This document shows, one piece after another, positions 17,969 to 27,205 of a stretch of DNA of 64,000 nt (positions are counted from its first letter, which is position 1; each line of letters opens with the position of its first letter). The stretch is from positions 1,674,001-1,738,000 of the forward strand of contig NZ_CP083582.1 in the NCBI RefSeq assembly GCF_020091585.1. Reading direction: 5' to 3'. The notes under the pieces are model-generated. The model made no database searches. It saw only the letters and a program-made list of their open reading frames with translations, and was not told the DNA's origin. This DNA is from Kovacikia minuta CCNUW1 (GTDB lineage Bacteria; Cyanobacteriota; Cyanobacteriia; Leptolyngbyales; Leptolyngbyaceae). The position numbers and the translations under genes are program-made.

Positions 17969-18964
17969 TCAAGTCGATGAGGTCGGGAAGCAGACCTGGG
18001 CGTCAAAAGGTTTATTGGCGTGCAGAACCCCGTAAATCCAGCGAATCAGCTTATGCATCACGGCCCCGACGACTTGACGCTTAGTTTTGTGGCGCTGGAG
18101 GAGTTGTGCGCGCCAAGCTTGAATCGGCTTGCTCCAGCGTAAAAGGCACAGGGCTGGGAGAAACAGGGCTTTGCGTAAGCGGGCATTACCAAGTTTGCAC
18201 AGCCTGGGCTTGCCGTGAATCGATGTGCCAGAGGTTTTTTCCTGGGGCGTGAGTCCGGCGTAAGCCGCCAACTGCCGAGCCGAAGCAAAGTGCTGCCAAC
18301 TGCCGATTTCTGCGAGAATCAGGGCCGCGGTGTGAGGACCAATACCAGGAATCGAATCGAGCAATTCGTGTTGCCGTTTGAGACCGGGGAATTGGTCGAT
18401 ATGGGTTCGAATCTTGTCTCGCAAGGCTTTGAGTTGGTCTTCCATAAAGGTGATGTGAGTATTAATCTCGCTTACCAACTCAGGGGGAGCCGTTTCGAGG
18501 CGATTGGTTTCCTGTCCAATCATCTGCTCGAGGGCCTGCACCCGTCGCATCAGATTTTGCAACACTTCCACCTCAGGGGCCGGTGGTTGCCAAAGCTCAG
18601 GCTTCAGGTCACGGCAGTATTCGGCAATTAAGCGAGCATCAGCCGCATCGGTCTTGGTGCGACTCAAGCGACTCTGGGCATAAGCATGGACCGCTTGGGG
18701 ATTGGCAATCGTCACGCCATACCCGGCGTGATGCAACTGCTTGGCGATGGCATGCCCATAGGTGCTGGTGGCTTCGAGACAGGCATGTAACTGGGTAAAG
18801 CGTTGCTGGCTCAACCAAGCGAGCAATTCTTGGTGCCCAGCAACTGTGTTGGCGACCGCTTTGCGTCGAAGCGCTTGGGTGCCACAGAGCAACACCCCAT
18901 GAATCCGTGTTTTGCCAATGTCTAAACCCAATACAGCATCAACGACAGGGGACGACGATGACAT
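17969..18964 (-). CDS. IS110-family transposase (DEDD recombinase)
   Basis: The start is taken at 18964 (MSSSSPVVDAVLGLDIGKTR), giving 331 residues. The N-terminal DEDD RuvC-like domain has Asp in GLDIGKTRIHG, Glu in CLEATSTYG, and the Asp pair in KTDAADARLIAEY. A helical linker follows, then the C-terminal Tnp domain with IPGIGPHTAALILAEIG and the serine-containing AYAGLTPQEKTSGTSIHGKP, consistent with the RNA-guided IS110 mechanism. It looks intact. Its 3' end lies 33 bases from the right end of the IS5 element. Confidence 0.9.
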   Translation of the reverse strand: MSSSSPVVDAVLGLDIGKTRIHGVLLCGTQALRRKAVANTVAGHQELLAWLSQQRFTQLHACLEATSTYGHAIAKQLHHAGYGVTIANPQAVHAYAQSRLSRTKTDAADARLIAEYCRDLKPELWQPPAPEVEVLQNLMRRVQALEQMIGQETNRLETAPPELVSEINTHITFMEDQLKALRDKIRTHIDQFPGLKRQHELLDSIPGIGPHTAALILAEIGSWQHFASARQLAAYAGLTPQEKTSGTSIHGKPRLCKLGNARLRKALFLPALCLLRWSKPIQAWRAQLLQRHKTKRQVVGAVMHKLIRWIYGVLHANKPFDAQVCFPTSST

Positions 18965-19209
18965 AAAGGCTCCTTCAATCCATCCAGGGTTTACAGCCTC
19001 AGAACCCACTTTCCTTGTCAGTCCAGGGTCATGTCCACTGCAGGGGCAGCCCTATGATACTGTTCAGTGTGGTGAGCGGCTGGAGCGGGCTTAGGGTCAG
19101 CAAAAGCGTCTAATCTACATCCAGGCTTGGCTAGCCTTAGGGGCATACCAGAGTGCACTTGACCTGACCCAACTTTCATTACTGTTGCTGAAAGCTGCCC
19201 TACACACAA
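18965..19209 (-). ncRNA. candidate IS110 bridge-RNA region
   Basis: About 245 bases upstream of the IS110 transposase start hold no convincing gene and end at an unrelated dispersed repeat. In IS110-group elements the non-coding stretch upstream of the transposase encodes the bridge RNA that pairs with donor and target DNA. The segment is GC-rich, and several short complementary words are visible on the minus strand, for example GGGTCAG/CTGACCC-type pairs. Exact RNA ends and guide loops were not determined. Confidence 0.45.
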
Positions 19210-19274
19210 GGGGCTTAGCCTGCGGGCAAAAACCTTGGCAATATCCGAAAGCATACCTGCCGAATGCTAAGCCC
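19210..19274. repeat. dispersed repeat A, copy 1 (intact)
   Basis: A 65-base unit bounded by GGGGCTTAG and CTAAGCCC, with interior words GGGCAAAAACCTTGGC and CCGAATGCTAAG. A second copy is at 37192-37250 plus 37610-37613 (interrupted), and a third, partial copy begins at 44777. Its position may mark the outer limit of the IS110 element. Confidence 0.65.
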
Positions 19275-19277
19275 TTA

Positions 19278-19426
19278 CCTAGGCAGTGTTTTAAAGCCCT
19301 TGATCCTCCCCAACCTCCTTAGACAGGAGGGAGCTAAACTATTCAAAGTCTCCCTTTTTAGGGGGGATTTAGGGGGAACACCAGAGTCAAGGAAACGAAC
19401 CCGAAGGCATTAAAACACGCCCTAGG
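19278..19426. mobile_element. 149-base MITE-like element with terminal inverted repeats
   Basis: Both outer ends read CCTAGG, and just inside them GTGTTTTAAAGCC pairs with GGCATTAAAACAC. CTAG on both sides fits the YTAR target duplication of IS5-type elements. The interior contains the CCTCCTTAG/GGGGGATTTAGGGGG hairpin common in cyanobacterial intergenic repeats. It has no coding capacity. Its interior resembles that of the outer element at 37251-37606. Confidence 0.6.
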
Positions 19427-20114
19427 TTTTGAGCTTGTTTATGAAACGTCAACTATTTTGGGTTCTTCCGACCTTTTGGTGAAAAGTTACAATGAAGGGA
19501 AATCAGGAGGATCTGCCTATCTTCAACTTAATTACGACTCAGACCCGACCGTTTTTTCAACAGTTATTGCCTGATTCCAGCAAACTTCAGTTGGAACACT
19601 GTGAACTCGATACTGAGGAACAGCAGCTGACTTTGAGTGTGCTTTCCACCCAACATCTTGCAAAATGTCCGGTGTGTGGCCCCCGGTCTGCCCGTACTCA
19701 CAGCCGTTATCAGCGCACCCTGGCTGATTTACCTTGTGTTCATTTCAAGTTGACTCTAACCGTGCAAGTCAGTAAGTTTTTCTGTGATACTCCAGGTTGC
19801 ATTCGGCGTATTTTCACCGAGCGAATTCCTGACATTGCGGCCCCCTGGGCGAGGGAAACCGTTCGATTGGTGCAGCGACTCGAAGCGATTGGTCTGGCGT
19901 TAGGCGGTGCTGCGGGTGCGCGTTTGTCCCATCAAGTCGGTACTGAAGTTTGCGGCAGCACCCTGTTGAATGTGCTTGCAAAACTTCCTCTACCTGAATT
20001 TGAGGTGCCCAAAATCCTGGGAGTCGATGACTTTGCCTTTCGCAAAGGACAGCAATACGGCACCCTTCTGGTGGATCTCGAACGACATCGTCCGCTTGCG
20101 CTGCTAGCTGATCG

Positions 20115-20122
20115 CAAAGCAG
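20115..20122 (+). repeat. target-site duplication of the IS256-type element (left)
   Basis: CAAAGCAG at 20115-20122 is repeated at 21500-21507 directly after the IS256-type element. Removing the element and one copy restores the ISL3 codons for DRKAETLAQ, which proves insertion into an intact transposase gene. Confidence 0.85.
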
Positions 20123-21499
20123 TTAGTGTCACGAATTTTTCGCCACGGTTTTACGGTCATGTTTGGCATGATCACGCTCAATCACGAGGAAAAAGACAGT
20201 GAGGCAACTCGTTTCATGCGGGAATGCCCCAATTTCATCTGACTTGGTGCGAAATTCTCGAAATAGCCGCTCCAAATGATTAGTGGTGCGAATATGCCGA
20301 TGCAGGTTTGGTGCAAATTGATAGAAAGTCAGGGTCAACTCTAGATCGCGTTGAAAGACTTGGATGGCTTTGGGTTCTTGTGTTTCCCATTTGGTGATGA
20401 ATTGCTCTAACCGTTGCCTTGCCTGCTCCAAAGTCTCTGCATTGTAGATTTGATAAGCCTCAGAGGCAATTTCAAATCGACGCTGCCGTTTGGCATCTTC
20501 CCGCTTCAGGGGTTGTTCCTGCTCATCGGTTTTCGGCAAATCCTCATAACTCAAATAGCGCTCAATCCCTCGGATTTTGTGCGTGATACAGCGTTGCTGT
20601 TGGGCCTGGGGCAAGGTCTTTTTCAACGCCTTGGGCAATCCCAAACTGCCATCACTGACCACTAATTTCACCGCATCGGCTTGCAGTCCTCGGGCGATTA
20701 AATGCTCAAACAAGGCCTCCCACTCTGCTTCTCCTTCGTCGGAGGCAATCTCATAATGCAGGATTTCATAAGACCCATCCTCCCAGACGGCTAGAACTGC
20801 CAAAATTACCCGTTCTTCGGCCTGCCGACTTTGTCGCAGATGTCCTGCCCGGTCTAGCTTAAACGCTTCTCGGGTATATTGAATCTCTACCCACACCCCA
20901 TCGACGATTAATATCGCAGGGGTTTTGCCAATCGGGGCTAAGCGACGAGTGTCTAAGTGTTGCTGAATCTGGAGGGTGACTTGGTTCACAGCACTGCGGG
21001 AAAGCACATGTCCTATGAGAAAATATAGCGCCTCTTGCAAATCTCTCAACGACAGTCCCATCACATACAAACAACACAACCAGTTGAGCAGGTTGCCTAA
21101 GCCCCGTTGGTAACGTTGGAGAATCTGCCACTCTCGTTCTGGGTTGCGTTCTCGTAATTTCGGAACTCGCAAATCCTTCACCTGGCCATACTGGGTATCG
21201 AGTCTCCGTTGAAAATACCCGGAACGTCGAGGTCGATCGTCTCCCATTTTGGCTAGTTCTGCCTTGAGTTCCTCTTTCAGTGCGCTCTCCAAGGTGATTT
21301 TGACGGCACTGATGACGGCCTCTCTGAGGGCCTGTTCTAACGCCTCATCCAGTTCAGGTTGAAAACTGACGGCTTTGACTCGATGGATTTGTTGTTCTCG
21401 TTGGGCTATGGTCATGGGAAGCTCCCCTCTCGATGGAGTTCCTCTACTGTCACTGAATCTTTTTTCTCTGTCTAATGGCGAAAAATTCGTGACACTAAC
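20123..21499 (-). mobile_element. IS256-family insertion sequence, complete
   Basis: The 1,377-base element is bounded by perfect inverted repeats of about 23 bases: TTAGTGTCACGAATTTTTCG at the left, complement at the right end. It is flanked by an eight-base target duplication (CAAAGCAG), the length expected for this family. It encodes one transposase on the minus strand and sits inside the ISL3 transposase gene. Confidence 0.9.
20129..21415 (-). CDS. IS256-family transposase
   Basis: Translation is taken from the ATG at 21415 ([16 protein letters not shown]), preceded by GAGGGGAG; longer versions would start in the surrounding ISL3 gene. The 428-residue mutator-type transposase has the DDE core: Asp in VDGVWVEI, Asp in [13 protein letters not shown], and Glu in [15 protein letters not shown], with [15 protein letters not shown] between. 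The stop codon lies six bases inside the left end of the element. It looks intact, and the insertion is probably recent because both duplications and both ends match. Confidence 0.9.
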   Translation of the reverse strand: MTIAQREQQIHRVKAVSFQPELDEALEQALREAVISAVKITLESALKEELKAELAKMGDDRPRRSGYFQRRLDTQYGQVKDLRVPKLRERNPEREWQILQRYQRGLGNLLNWLCCLYVMGLSLRDLQEALYFLIGHVLSRSAVNQVTLQIQQHLDTRRLAPIGKTPAILIVDGVWVEIQYTREAFKLDRAGHLRQSRQAEERVILAVLAVWEDGSYEILHYEIASDEGEAEWEALFEHLIARGLQADAVKLVVSDGSLGLPKALKKTLPQAQQQRCITHKIRGIERYLSYEDLPKTDEQEQPLKREDAKRQRRFEIASEAYQIYNAETLEQARQRLEQFITKWETQEPKAIQVFQRDLELTLTFYQFAPNLHRHIRTTNHLERLFREFRTKSDEIGAFPHETSCLTVFFLVIERDHAKHDRKTVAKNS

Positions 21500-22681
21500 C
21501 AAAGCAGAAACCTTAGCCCAATGGTTGGCCCAGCACCCAGGGGTGGAGGTGTTGTCACGTGACCGTTCGGCCACCTACCGCCGTGGGATGAACGAAGGCG
21601 CACCCAATGCGGTGCAGGTGTCTCATCCATATTGTCACAGAGGGTTCCATCTCATGCAGAACTTACAGGAGACTCTAGAGAAGCTGCTAAACGGCTACAG
21701 TTCTCAGTTGAAAGCGGTTGAAGAACAATGGCGACAAGCCAAAACATCCCCAGAGACAGTGGTCGTCATCGCCCTGCCAACCGCCACTGTCGATGCTCAA
21801 GCCCAAGCCTTGGCGAATCACCAACGTCGAGTTGAACAAGACCAGGAAATGAGAAGATTACACCAGCAACAATGGACGCAGAGGGCGATTGCCGAGGCGG
21901 TGGGAGTGAGTGAGCGAACGGTTCAACGCAGACTCAAGTCCCCAGAAGTAGCGAAGACTTCCGCTCGACGAGCCACTTTGGGTCGGAGCATTCTCGACCC
22001 TTACAAGTCAAGGATTCTCGCGTGCTGGAATGATGGTATTCAAGAGACCTCACTGTTAATGGTTTTCTTGCAACAACAAGGTTACACCGGCAGTGAGCGG
22101 ACCCTGATGCGCTACCTCAAACAACTACGAGAAGCTCAGGGCCTGCCACCCAAGCGAGCACTTTGGACTTCGGGGTTGGCGAAAGTGAGCGACCCACAAT
22201 TGCCGCCCTTCACTGCACGTCGCGCTAGTTTTCTGATTGTTAAATCCGAATCACATCGAGATACCGAAGAAGTCGATTTGTTAGCTCGATTGGTCGCAGC
22301 ACATCCGGATTTGAACGAAGCGGTTGAGTTGGCTCAGGAGTTTTCACAATTGCTACGCCAACGTAAAGCAGAAGGGTTTGAACCTTGGTTGATGAAGGTG
22401 TTCAAGAGCAAACTCAAAACGTTTCGAGCATTTGCAAAGAGTCTTTTCGAGGATTATGCTGCGGTGCGAGCCAGCATGGTTTTAGAGGTGAGCAATGGCA
22501 TGGTTGAAGGCTTCAACAATCGATTGAAGATGGTGAAACGGCAGATGTTTGGACGGGCTGGTTTAGAACTGCTGAGTAAGCGTTTCATTGTCGCTTAGAA
22601 AGTGCTTCTCAAAATCATCGTCTATTTCTAATCTCGAACGCTTCACCAAAAGATCGGAAGAACCCAAAATAGTTGACGTTT

Positions 22682-22905
22682 TATACTAAACAGGACTACC
22701 CCAGTTGTTACAGCAATCTGTGCCTGTCCAGGATGTCAGGTATGCGGTTTTGTTGAACCCTGCTATTAATACCTCCTACAACAGGCGTTGCATGTCCTTC
22801 CCTGGGGGGAGAATCGCTAGCTTCAAGAATCTTAAACTTCATTAAAGTGCTGTCTTCCTGATAGACAGGGCTTAACCATCAAATATCCAGTTCATAAAGG
22901 AAAAT
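22682..22905. other. spacer after the IS island
   Basis: It contains the short word CTAAACAGGACTACC at 22685-22699, equal to the right end of the hairpin repeat found at 23818-23945 and 58835-58960, so it may be a truncated copy. The rest is the leader of the secreted-protein gene, with AAAGGAAAAT as a ribosome binding site. Confidence 0.4.
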
Positions 22906-23319
22906 ATGAAGCAGAACTCCAAATTCGTCGCTCAAGCTGTGGGTTGCCTAAGCATTGCCGCTATAGGGTTTTCGGTTGCTCTTCCAGGATTAGCTCAGCA
23001 GTCACCCAATAATCCTAATTCTGGTACTTCACAAGTCAATCCTTCCAATAATGGTTCTCGTGGTTCGACTCAACCGGGAAGCAGTAGTTCAGATGAGCCT
23101 GCTGGGACAATTGATCGTAAAGACCCGTCAACCCGCAATTCAGATATTGAAAGGGTGGAAGGTAGCGGCAATGGTAATCAGCCTGGGGGCAATTCTGGTC
23201 AATCAGGAACAACTCAACCAGGGGTGAGCAACGGTCAAGACTCAAATCAGCAAACCCAACCTGATGGTTCCACACGGGGTCAAGATAGAAACCCATCTGC
23301 CCCCTCAGAGGGCAGGTAA
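22906..23319 (+). CDS. secreted low-complexity protein
   Basis: A 137-residue protein with a clear signal peptide (MKQNSKFVAQAVGCLSIAAI, ending near LPGLAQQ) and a mature part made almost entirely of Gly, Ser, Asn, Gln, Pro and Asp, with no predicted fold. Likely an exported, disordered envelope or extracellular polypeptide. No domain recognised. The start codon follows AAAGGAAAAT. Confidence 0.6.
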   Translation: MKQNSKFVAQAVGCLSIAAIGFSVALPGLAQQSPNNPNSGTSQVNPSNNGSRGSTQPGSSSSDEPAGTIDRKDPSTRNSDIERVEGSGNGNQPGGNSGQSGTTQPGVSNGQDSNQQTQPDGSTRGQDRNPSAPSEGR

Positions 23320-23478
23320 GGGAAGGGCGTAGAAATAAAATCCCAGGTTGAAGGGGGATGGGTGGATGAGGGAATGAAAGTGGGATGTTATTTTTCAAGA
23401 AATCCTTAATGGTTTCTCAACTTCGGCGCTTGCAACCTGTAGTCAGTTCTATTCGTGCAAGTTGCGATCGCCAATTTC

Positions 23479-23584
23479 AATAGGACTTACGCACAGTTTG
23501 AAAGAAACCGGGTTTCTAGACAGAATCTAAACGGTTAAATGACAGATTTTCGTTCAGAAACCCGGTTTCTGCGTAAGTCCTATT
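23479..23584. mobile_element. 106-base MITE-like element with AATAGGACTTACGCA ends
   Basis: Perfect terminal inverted repeats AATAGGACTTACGC/GCGTAAGTCCTATT enclose an inner pair (AGAAACCGGGTTTCT and AGAAACCCGGTTTCT), so the unit can fold into a long hairpin. It encodes nothing. Elements with AGGACTTACGCA ends are common in cyanobacterial genomes. Confidence 0.7.
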
Positions 23585-23780
23585 CAAAAAAAGGGCGATC
23601 GTTCCCTACTTCTTCCCGATTGCCGTTCATACTAATCATCAAGTTCGAGAGAAGTTTAAAAGGACAGCACAGCTAGCAGTAATGCCTTTTTGAAGGCATC
23701 TACTTGATACTAGAATTCATCCCCTGCCTTTTATCATTCACGAATGCCATTGAGACTATCTCCTCCGCTAAAGAGTGCTT

Positions 23781-23808
23781 AAAGCCTGGTATTTCTACCA
23801 GGCTTTTT
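23781..23808 (+). terminator. intrinsic terminator hairpin
   Basis: AAAGCCTGGTA and TACCAGGCTTT form an 11-base-pair stem with a short loop, followed by TTT. No gene lies directly upstream on the plus strand, so it may end an unrecognised short transcript from 23600-23780, or the long transcript of the secreted-protein gene. Confidence 0.6.
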
Positions 23809-23817
23809 AATGGAGAA

Positions 23818-23945
23818 CAATTGGCGGTAGTGTCCCGAAGGGAAGGAGGGTGAGCGGGTGGGAGAGTGCGATATGCCCACGCTCCCACCCTCCCACCATC
23901 GCCCTTTTCATCTCCATCCTTTCCTAAACAGGACTACCGAATTGG
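23818..23945. repeat. long hairpin repeat C, copy 1
   Basis: The ends are imperfect inverted repeats (CAATTGGCGGTAGTGTCC and GGACTACCGAATTGG), with an internal GGGAGAGTGCG.../...ACGCTCCC stem, so the whole 128-base unit is one hairpin. A second copy of about 85 percent similarity by eye is at 58835-58960; the last 15 bases also occur at 22685-22699. Confidence 0.65.
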
Positions 23946-23972
23946 CAGATGGGGGCATCCTGGGCGAGTTGT

Positions 23973-24713
23973 TTATGAATCAGGGATTGCATCGAGGGGA
24001 ATATCCAGAATGGGATATTGCTCCCAATCCTTTGCATCAAAGTGCCACCATTCGGTTTTCAGGGAGACAAATCCTTGCCTTTCCATTGCTTGCTTGAGTT
24101 GCTGCCGATGCTTCCGCGCCCGAATGGTACTACCTGGATAGTTGGTGTGGGCACGCTCCGAAAAATCGTCAAATTCGGTTGGCATTTCCAGTTCCCTCCC
24201 GTTGCGATCGACCAGGGTGACATCGATTGCCGAACCGCGATTATGGCGAGAACCCTGAGTCGGATTCGCCACATATAAATCATTTGGCAGCGTTTTCCAC
24301 ATTTGCTTTTGCACTGATAGCGGTCGATAGCAGTCGTAAACTTTCAGCCCCAGTCCTTGCTGCTCCAAATTCATCTGAACCTGGGATAATTGGGCAGCCA
24401 CCTTTGCTTTCAGAAGACATCGGGCTTTTGGATAAAGCTGCTTGTGCATGAAGTTATTTTTCGTAGCGTAGCGAATATCCAGCAAGATACCTGGGTTGAC
24501 TGAGTGCACATCAACCAGCGCTGTATCGTTCACAACTTTAGACCGCGTGACCTGAGTGGAGCGATCATCCACCCTAACCGGGGGAGCGATCGAAGGAGTG
24601 ATTTGTTCTGCCTGCTTAGATAAATTCGCCCAACCCACCACCACAAGTCCCCCCAGTACCAGCAGCAGCAGGGACTGTATCCATATTTCCATTTTTCTAC
24701 GCAAGGATCTCAC
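23973..24713 (-). CDS. ddpX: D-alanyl-D-alanine dipeptidase (VanX/DdpX family)
   Basis: The 246-residue protein is an M15D zinc dipeptidase that splits D-Ala-D-Ala during peptidoglycan turnover. An N-terminal hydrophobic segment (SLLLLVLGGLVVVGWA) acts as signal or anchor, then the catalytic domain has YATKNNFMHKQLY, the zinc ligands in SRHNRGSAIDVTL (His and Asp) and EWWHFD (catalytic Glu and zinc His). All metal ligands are present. Length fits an exported member of the family. No van cluster is nearby, so a wall-recycling role rather than glycopeptide resistance is inferred. Confidence 0.9.
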   Translation of the reverse strand: MRSLRRKMEIWIQSLLLLVLGGLVVVGWANLSKQAEQITPSIAPPVRVDDRSTQVTRSKVVNDTALVDVHSVNPGILLDIRYATKNNFMHKQLYPKARCLLKAKVAAQLSQVQMNLEQQGLGLKVYDCYRPLSVQKQMWKTLPNDLYVANPTQGSRHNRGSAIDVTLVDRNGRELEMPTEFDDFSERAHTNYPGSTIRARKHRQQLKQAMERQGFVSLKTEWWHFDAKDWEQYPILDIPLDAIPDS

Positions 24714-25058
24714 GGGTCAGAAGTGTGGAGTTGGGGTTGTAGCTTGCAAAAGCCCTCATAAAGGGAGATTGACCAGCATCCTCTGTACTAAAACCCCTGT
24801 AAATGTAGTGGCAGTTTCTAAGGGCGGTGTATAGAAATTGACCTACTCCTAGTATTACAGCAATAGCTGGAGTAAGGAGAAATCTTGATTGACTGACAAT
24901 TCTTTTTCCCCCCTTCTACAATAGAAATCTTGAGGGTAATTTGCAGTTAAGGAATCGAGTCCAGTTGCCTAGACTGCTGGATAACGACGATTTCCAAAGC
25001 TGCACACCTGAAAGAGGCAAATTATCCGTCCAGTCCCGATCTCAGACGAGACAAAATC
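24714..25058. other. divergent spacer between ddpX and tldD
   Basis: 345 bases with no gene and no clear repeat. It must hold the promoters for both divergent genes; a TACAAT word at about 24916 could be a -10 element, but nothing firmer was seen. Confidence 0.35.
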
Positions 25059-26532
25059 ATGCTTGCAACTCCCCTGCTTCGATCTAAAGAACTGCCAACG
25101 CTGCAATATACCTCCACTCCCACCCGCTTTGATGACACCTGGGAGTCGCCTTTGTCTACGCTCCTGGGTTTAGGTCGGGCGGCTGGGGCAGACTTTGTTG
25201 AGTTTTTTCTAGAACGGGTCAATTACATCAGCTGCCTGGCAGAAGATGACGCAATTACCAGCATTTCGCCCCGGCTTTCCACAGGAGCAGGTGTGCGCGT
25301 GTTTCGAGGACACGCCGACTGCTATGTCAGTACCAATGATCTGACGTTCTCAGGGTTAAAAGCTGCCCTGGAAAAAGGGCTGTCCATTCTGGGTTTGCAG
25401 CTTCCTGCCCCCGGTGCCTTCGTTCCCGAAATTAATCTGGAGCCGTTGCGGGACTATGCCACGTTGCGGGGAAAGGAATCCTGGTTGCCCCAATGTAGTT
25501 CCATGCGAGAAATGGGTGAAGTGTTGCTGGATGCCAACGCCCGCTTGCAGCAGAAAGCCACCCATGTCCAATCCCGTCGGGCTGTATATTTCCGCGATTG
25601 GCAAGAAGTGCTGGTTGCTTCCAGCGATGGCACCTTTGCCAGAGACATTCGCCTGACCCAGTCGGTTGGCTATAACCTTCTCTGTGCTGATGGGGCAAAC
25701 CGTTCTTCCATCTCCGATCGGGCGGGAAATACGGGTGACCCCAACTTTTTGCGCTCCTGGGATTTTGAAACGGTTTCAGAAAACGTTGCCGAATCTGCGG
25801 GCAGGATGCTTTATGCCGATTTTGTGGAGTCGGGCACCTACCCGATCGTGATGGCAAACAAATTTGGTGGCGTGATCTTCCATGAAGCCTGTGGGCACCT
25901 GCTGGAAACAACCCAGATTGAAAAACGCACCACTCCTTTTTTGGACAAGAAAGGCGAAAAGATTGCCCACGAAAACCTGACTGCCTGGGCATGAGGGGCT
26001 AACCCCTGATGCCTTTGGCACGATCGATATGGATGACGAAGGGATGCCCGTCCAGCGCACTTTGTTGATCGAAAAGGGAGTGTTGAAGAACTTTCTTGCC
26101 GATCGGGCCGGGTCGGTTCGCACCGGGCACCCCCGCACGGGTAGCGGTCGCCGCCAGAGTTACACCTTTGCTGCTGCCTCCCGGATGCGGAATACTTACA
26201 TTGCTCCCGGTGAATACTCAGTAGATGATGTGTTTGCCTCGATTGATAAAGGCATCTACTGCAAGAAGATGGGGGGTGGCAGCGTGGGCGCAACCGGTCA
26301 ATTTAACTTTGCTGTTGATGAAGCCTACCTGATCGAAAATGGCAAAATCACCAAGCCGCTCAAGGGTGCTACCTTGATTGGGGAAGCCAAGGAAATCATG
26401 AACCGGATTTCCATGTGCTCTCAAGATCTTGATCTGGCGGCGGGGTTCTGCGGTTCGGTCAGTGGCAGCGTCTACGTAACTGTCGGACAACCCCATATTA
26501 AGGTGGATTCGATTACCGTTGGTGGGCGGTAA
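25059..26532 (+). pseudogene. tldD: TldD metalloprotease, split by a +1 frameshift
   Basis: The two frames (25059-25994 and about 25990-26532) give a normal TldD of about 490 residues when the C at 25990 is removed; the break then reads [28 protein letters not shown]. The zinc motif HEACGHLLE (HExxxH) is intact in the first half, and the C-terminal [25 protein letters not shown] and [15 protein letters not shown] segments in the second. TldD pairs with TldE (12936-14276) to form a peptidase. If the extra base is real, translation stops after AW and the C-terminal third is lost. Confidence 0.88.
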
Positions 26533-26675
26533 TCGCTAGAGAAGTGCAATAAGGCAGAGGGAGGAGGGAGGGAGAGGGGGGATGAGGTAAGGAGCTGAGG
26601 GGAATGCTCTTTATCTCTTATCCTTTATCCTTTCTCTGACACCTACCCCCTGTCACCTGACACCTACCCCCTCCT

Positions 26676-27122
26676 ATGCCGATGAGTTTTAGATTTGGAA
26701 AAACGATCGCCCTCGCGATCGCCTTCTTGCTGACCCAGAATTACGTTGCGCGGGCAGACGACCCCCTTGAGAACAATCCCCAGCCCTACCGCTGTGAAGA
26801 TTCGGTTGTAACCAAAGTAGGAACTTACTTTGAAAATGACCCCAGCAGCGGCTTCTATGCTGTATTTCAGTCAAAGTTGGGGGTTGAGCAATTTCCCGAT
26901 ACCCGGGCTGCGGTGGTCGATCGCGCCGCTGGAACCGATTCAGTTCTGGCACAACAAAAGGTGGGGGATAAAGTTCAGGTTTGCCTGATTGGTTCTCCCG
27001 CTAAAGACCAGTATTGTGACCCTGAAAAGGACTCTAGAGGACGCTTTTTCCGAATCTACAGTTATCGTCTAAAAGCGGCTTATACGGGAACCAACGCCAA
27101 CCATCTCTGTGGCGGAGCCTGA
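26676..27122 (+). CDS. secreted cysteine-containing protein of unknown function
   Basis: A 148-residue protein with a signal peptide (hydrophobic IALAIAFLLTQNYVA, cleavage near ARADD). The mature domain has four cysteines (YRCEDS, QVCLIG, QYCDPE, HLCGG), probably two disulfides, and a beta-rich pattern with VVTKVGTYFEN and FYAVFQSKLG. No family recognised. The start could also be the second Met of MPM. Single gene. Confidence 0.65.
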   Translation: MPMSFRFGKTIALAIAFLLTQNYVARADDPLENNPQPYRCEDSVVTKVGTYFENDPSSGFYAVFQSKLGVEQFPDTRAAVVDRAAGTDSVLAQQKVGDKVQVCLIGSPAKDQYCDPEKDSRGRFFRIYSYRLKAAYTGTNANHLCGGA

Positions 27123-27205
27123 AACGTTTAAGGTCGTTTCTTACCTTGCTCCCCCCAGCGATTCGCGTAACAATGTAGGAGTGTAACGAATTCTTTTCAC
27201 AAAAT

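Larger units (their letters stand above)
19492..22598 (+). pseudogene. ISL3-family transposase, disrupted
   Basis: The 5' part (19492-20122) encodes the zinc-ribbon-like N-terminus ([15 protein letters not shown], then FFCDTPGC) and the start of the DDE domain ([21 protein letters not shown]). After the IS256 insertion the frame resumes at about 21508 with ETLAQWLAQHPGVEVLSRDRSATY and runs to the C-terminal NGMVEGFNNRLKMVKRQMFGRAG at 22598. A helix-turn-helix-like stretch, RAIAEAVGVSERTVQRRL, lies in the middle. Where relatives have an ADRFHL segment, this copy reads SHPYCHRGFHL (about 21620-21650), a local change with about five extra residues that may itself be inactivating. Confidence 0.85.
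19444..22681 (+). mobile_element. ISL3-family insertion sequence interrupted by an IS256-type element
   Basis: The ends are nearly identical inverted repeats of almost 40 bases: AACGTCAACTATTTTGGG at the left and its complement at 22663-22681, extending inward to GGTTCTTCCGA/TCGGAAGAACC and CCTTTTGGTGAA. The transposase gene inside is cut by a second IS at 20123-21499. Apart from this insertion the element looks complete. Confidence 0.85.
23320..23972. other. gene-free spacer carrying three separate repeat elements
   Basis: No gene is supported over about 650 bases. It contains the AGGACTTACGC element (23479-23584), a terminator-like hairpin (23781-23808), and a long hairpin repeat (23818-23945). 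A further small hairpin, TGCC-TTTTTGAA-GGCA, is at about 23682-23698. Confidence 0.5.

Noticed and set aside
19018-19254. 78-residue open frame upstream of IS110
   Set aside because: Composition is not protein-like and the region fits non-coding bridge-RNA DNA better.
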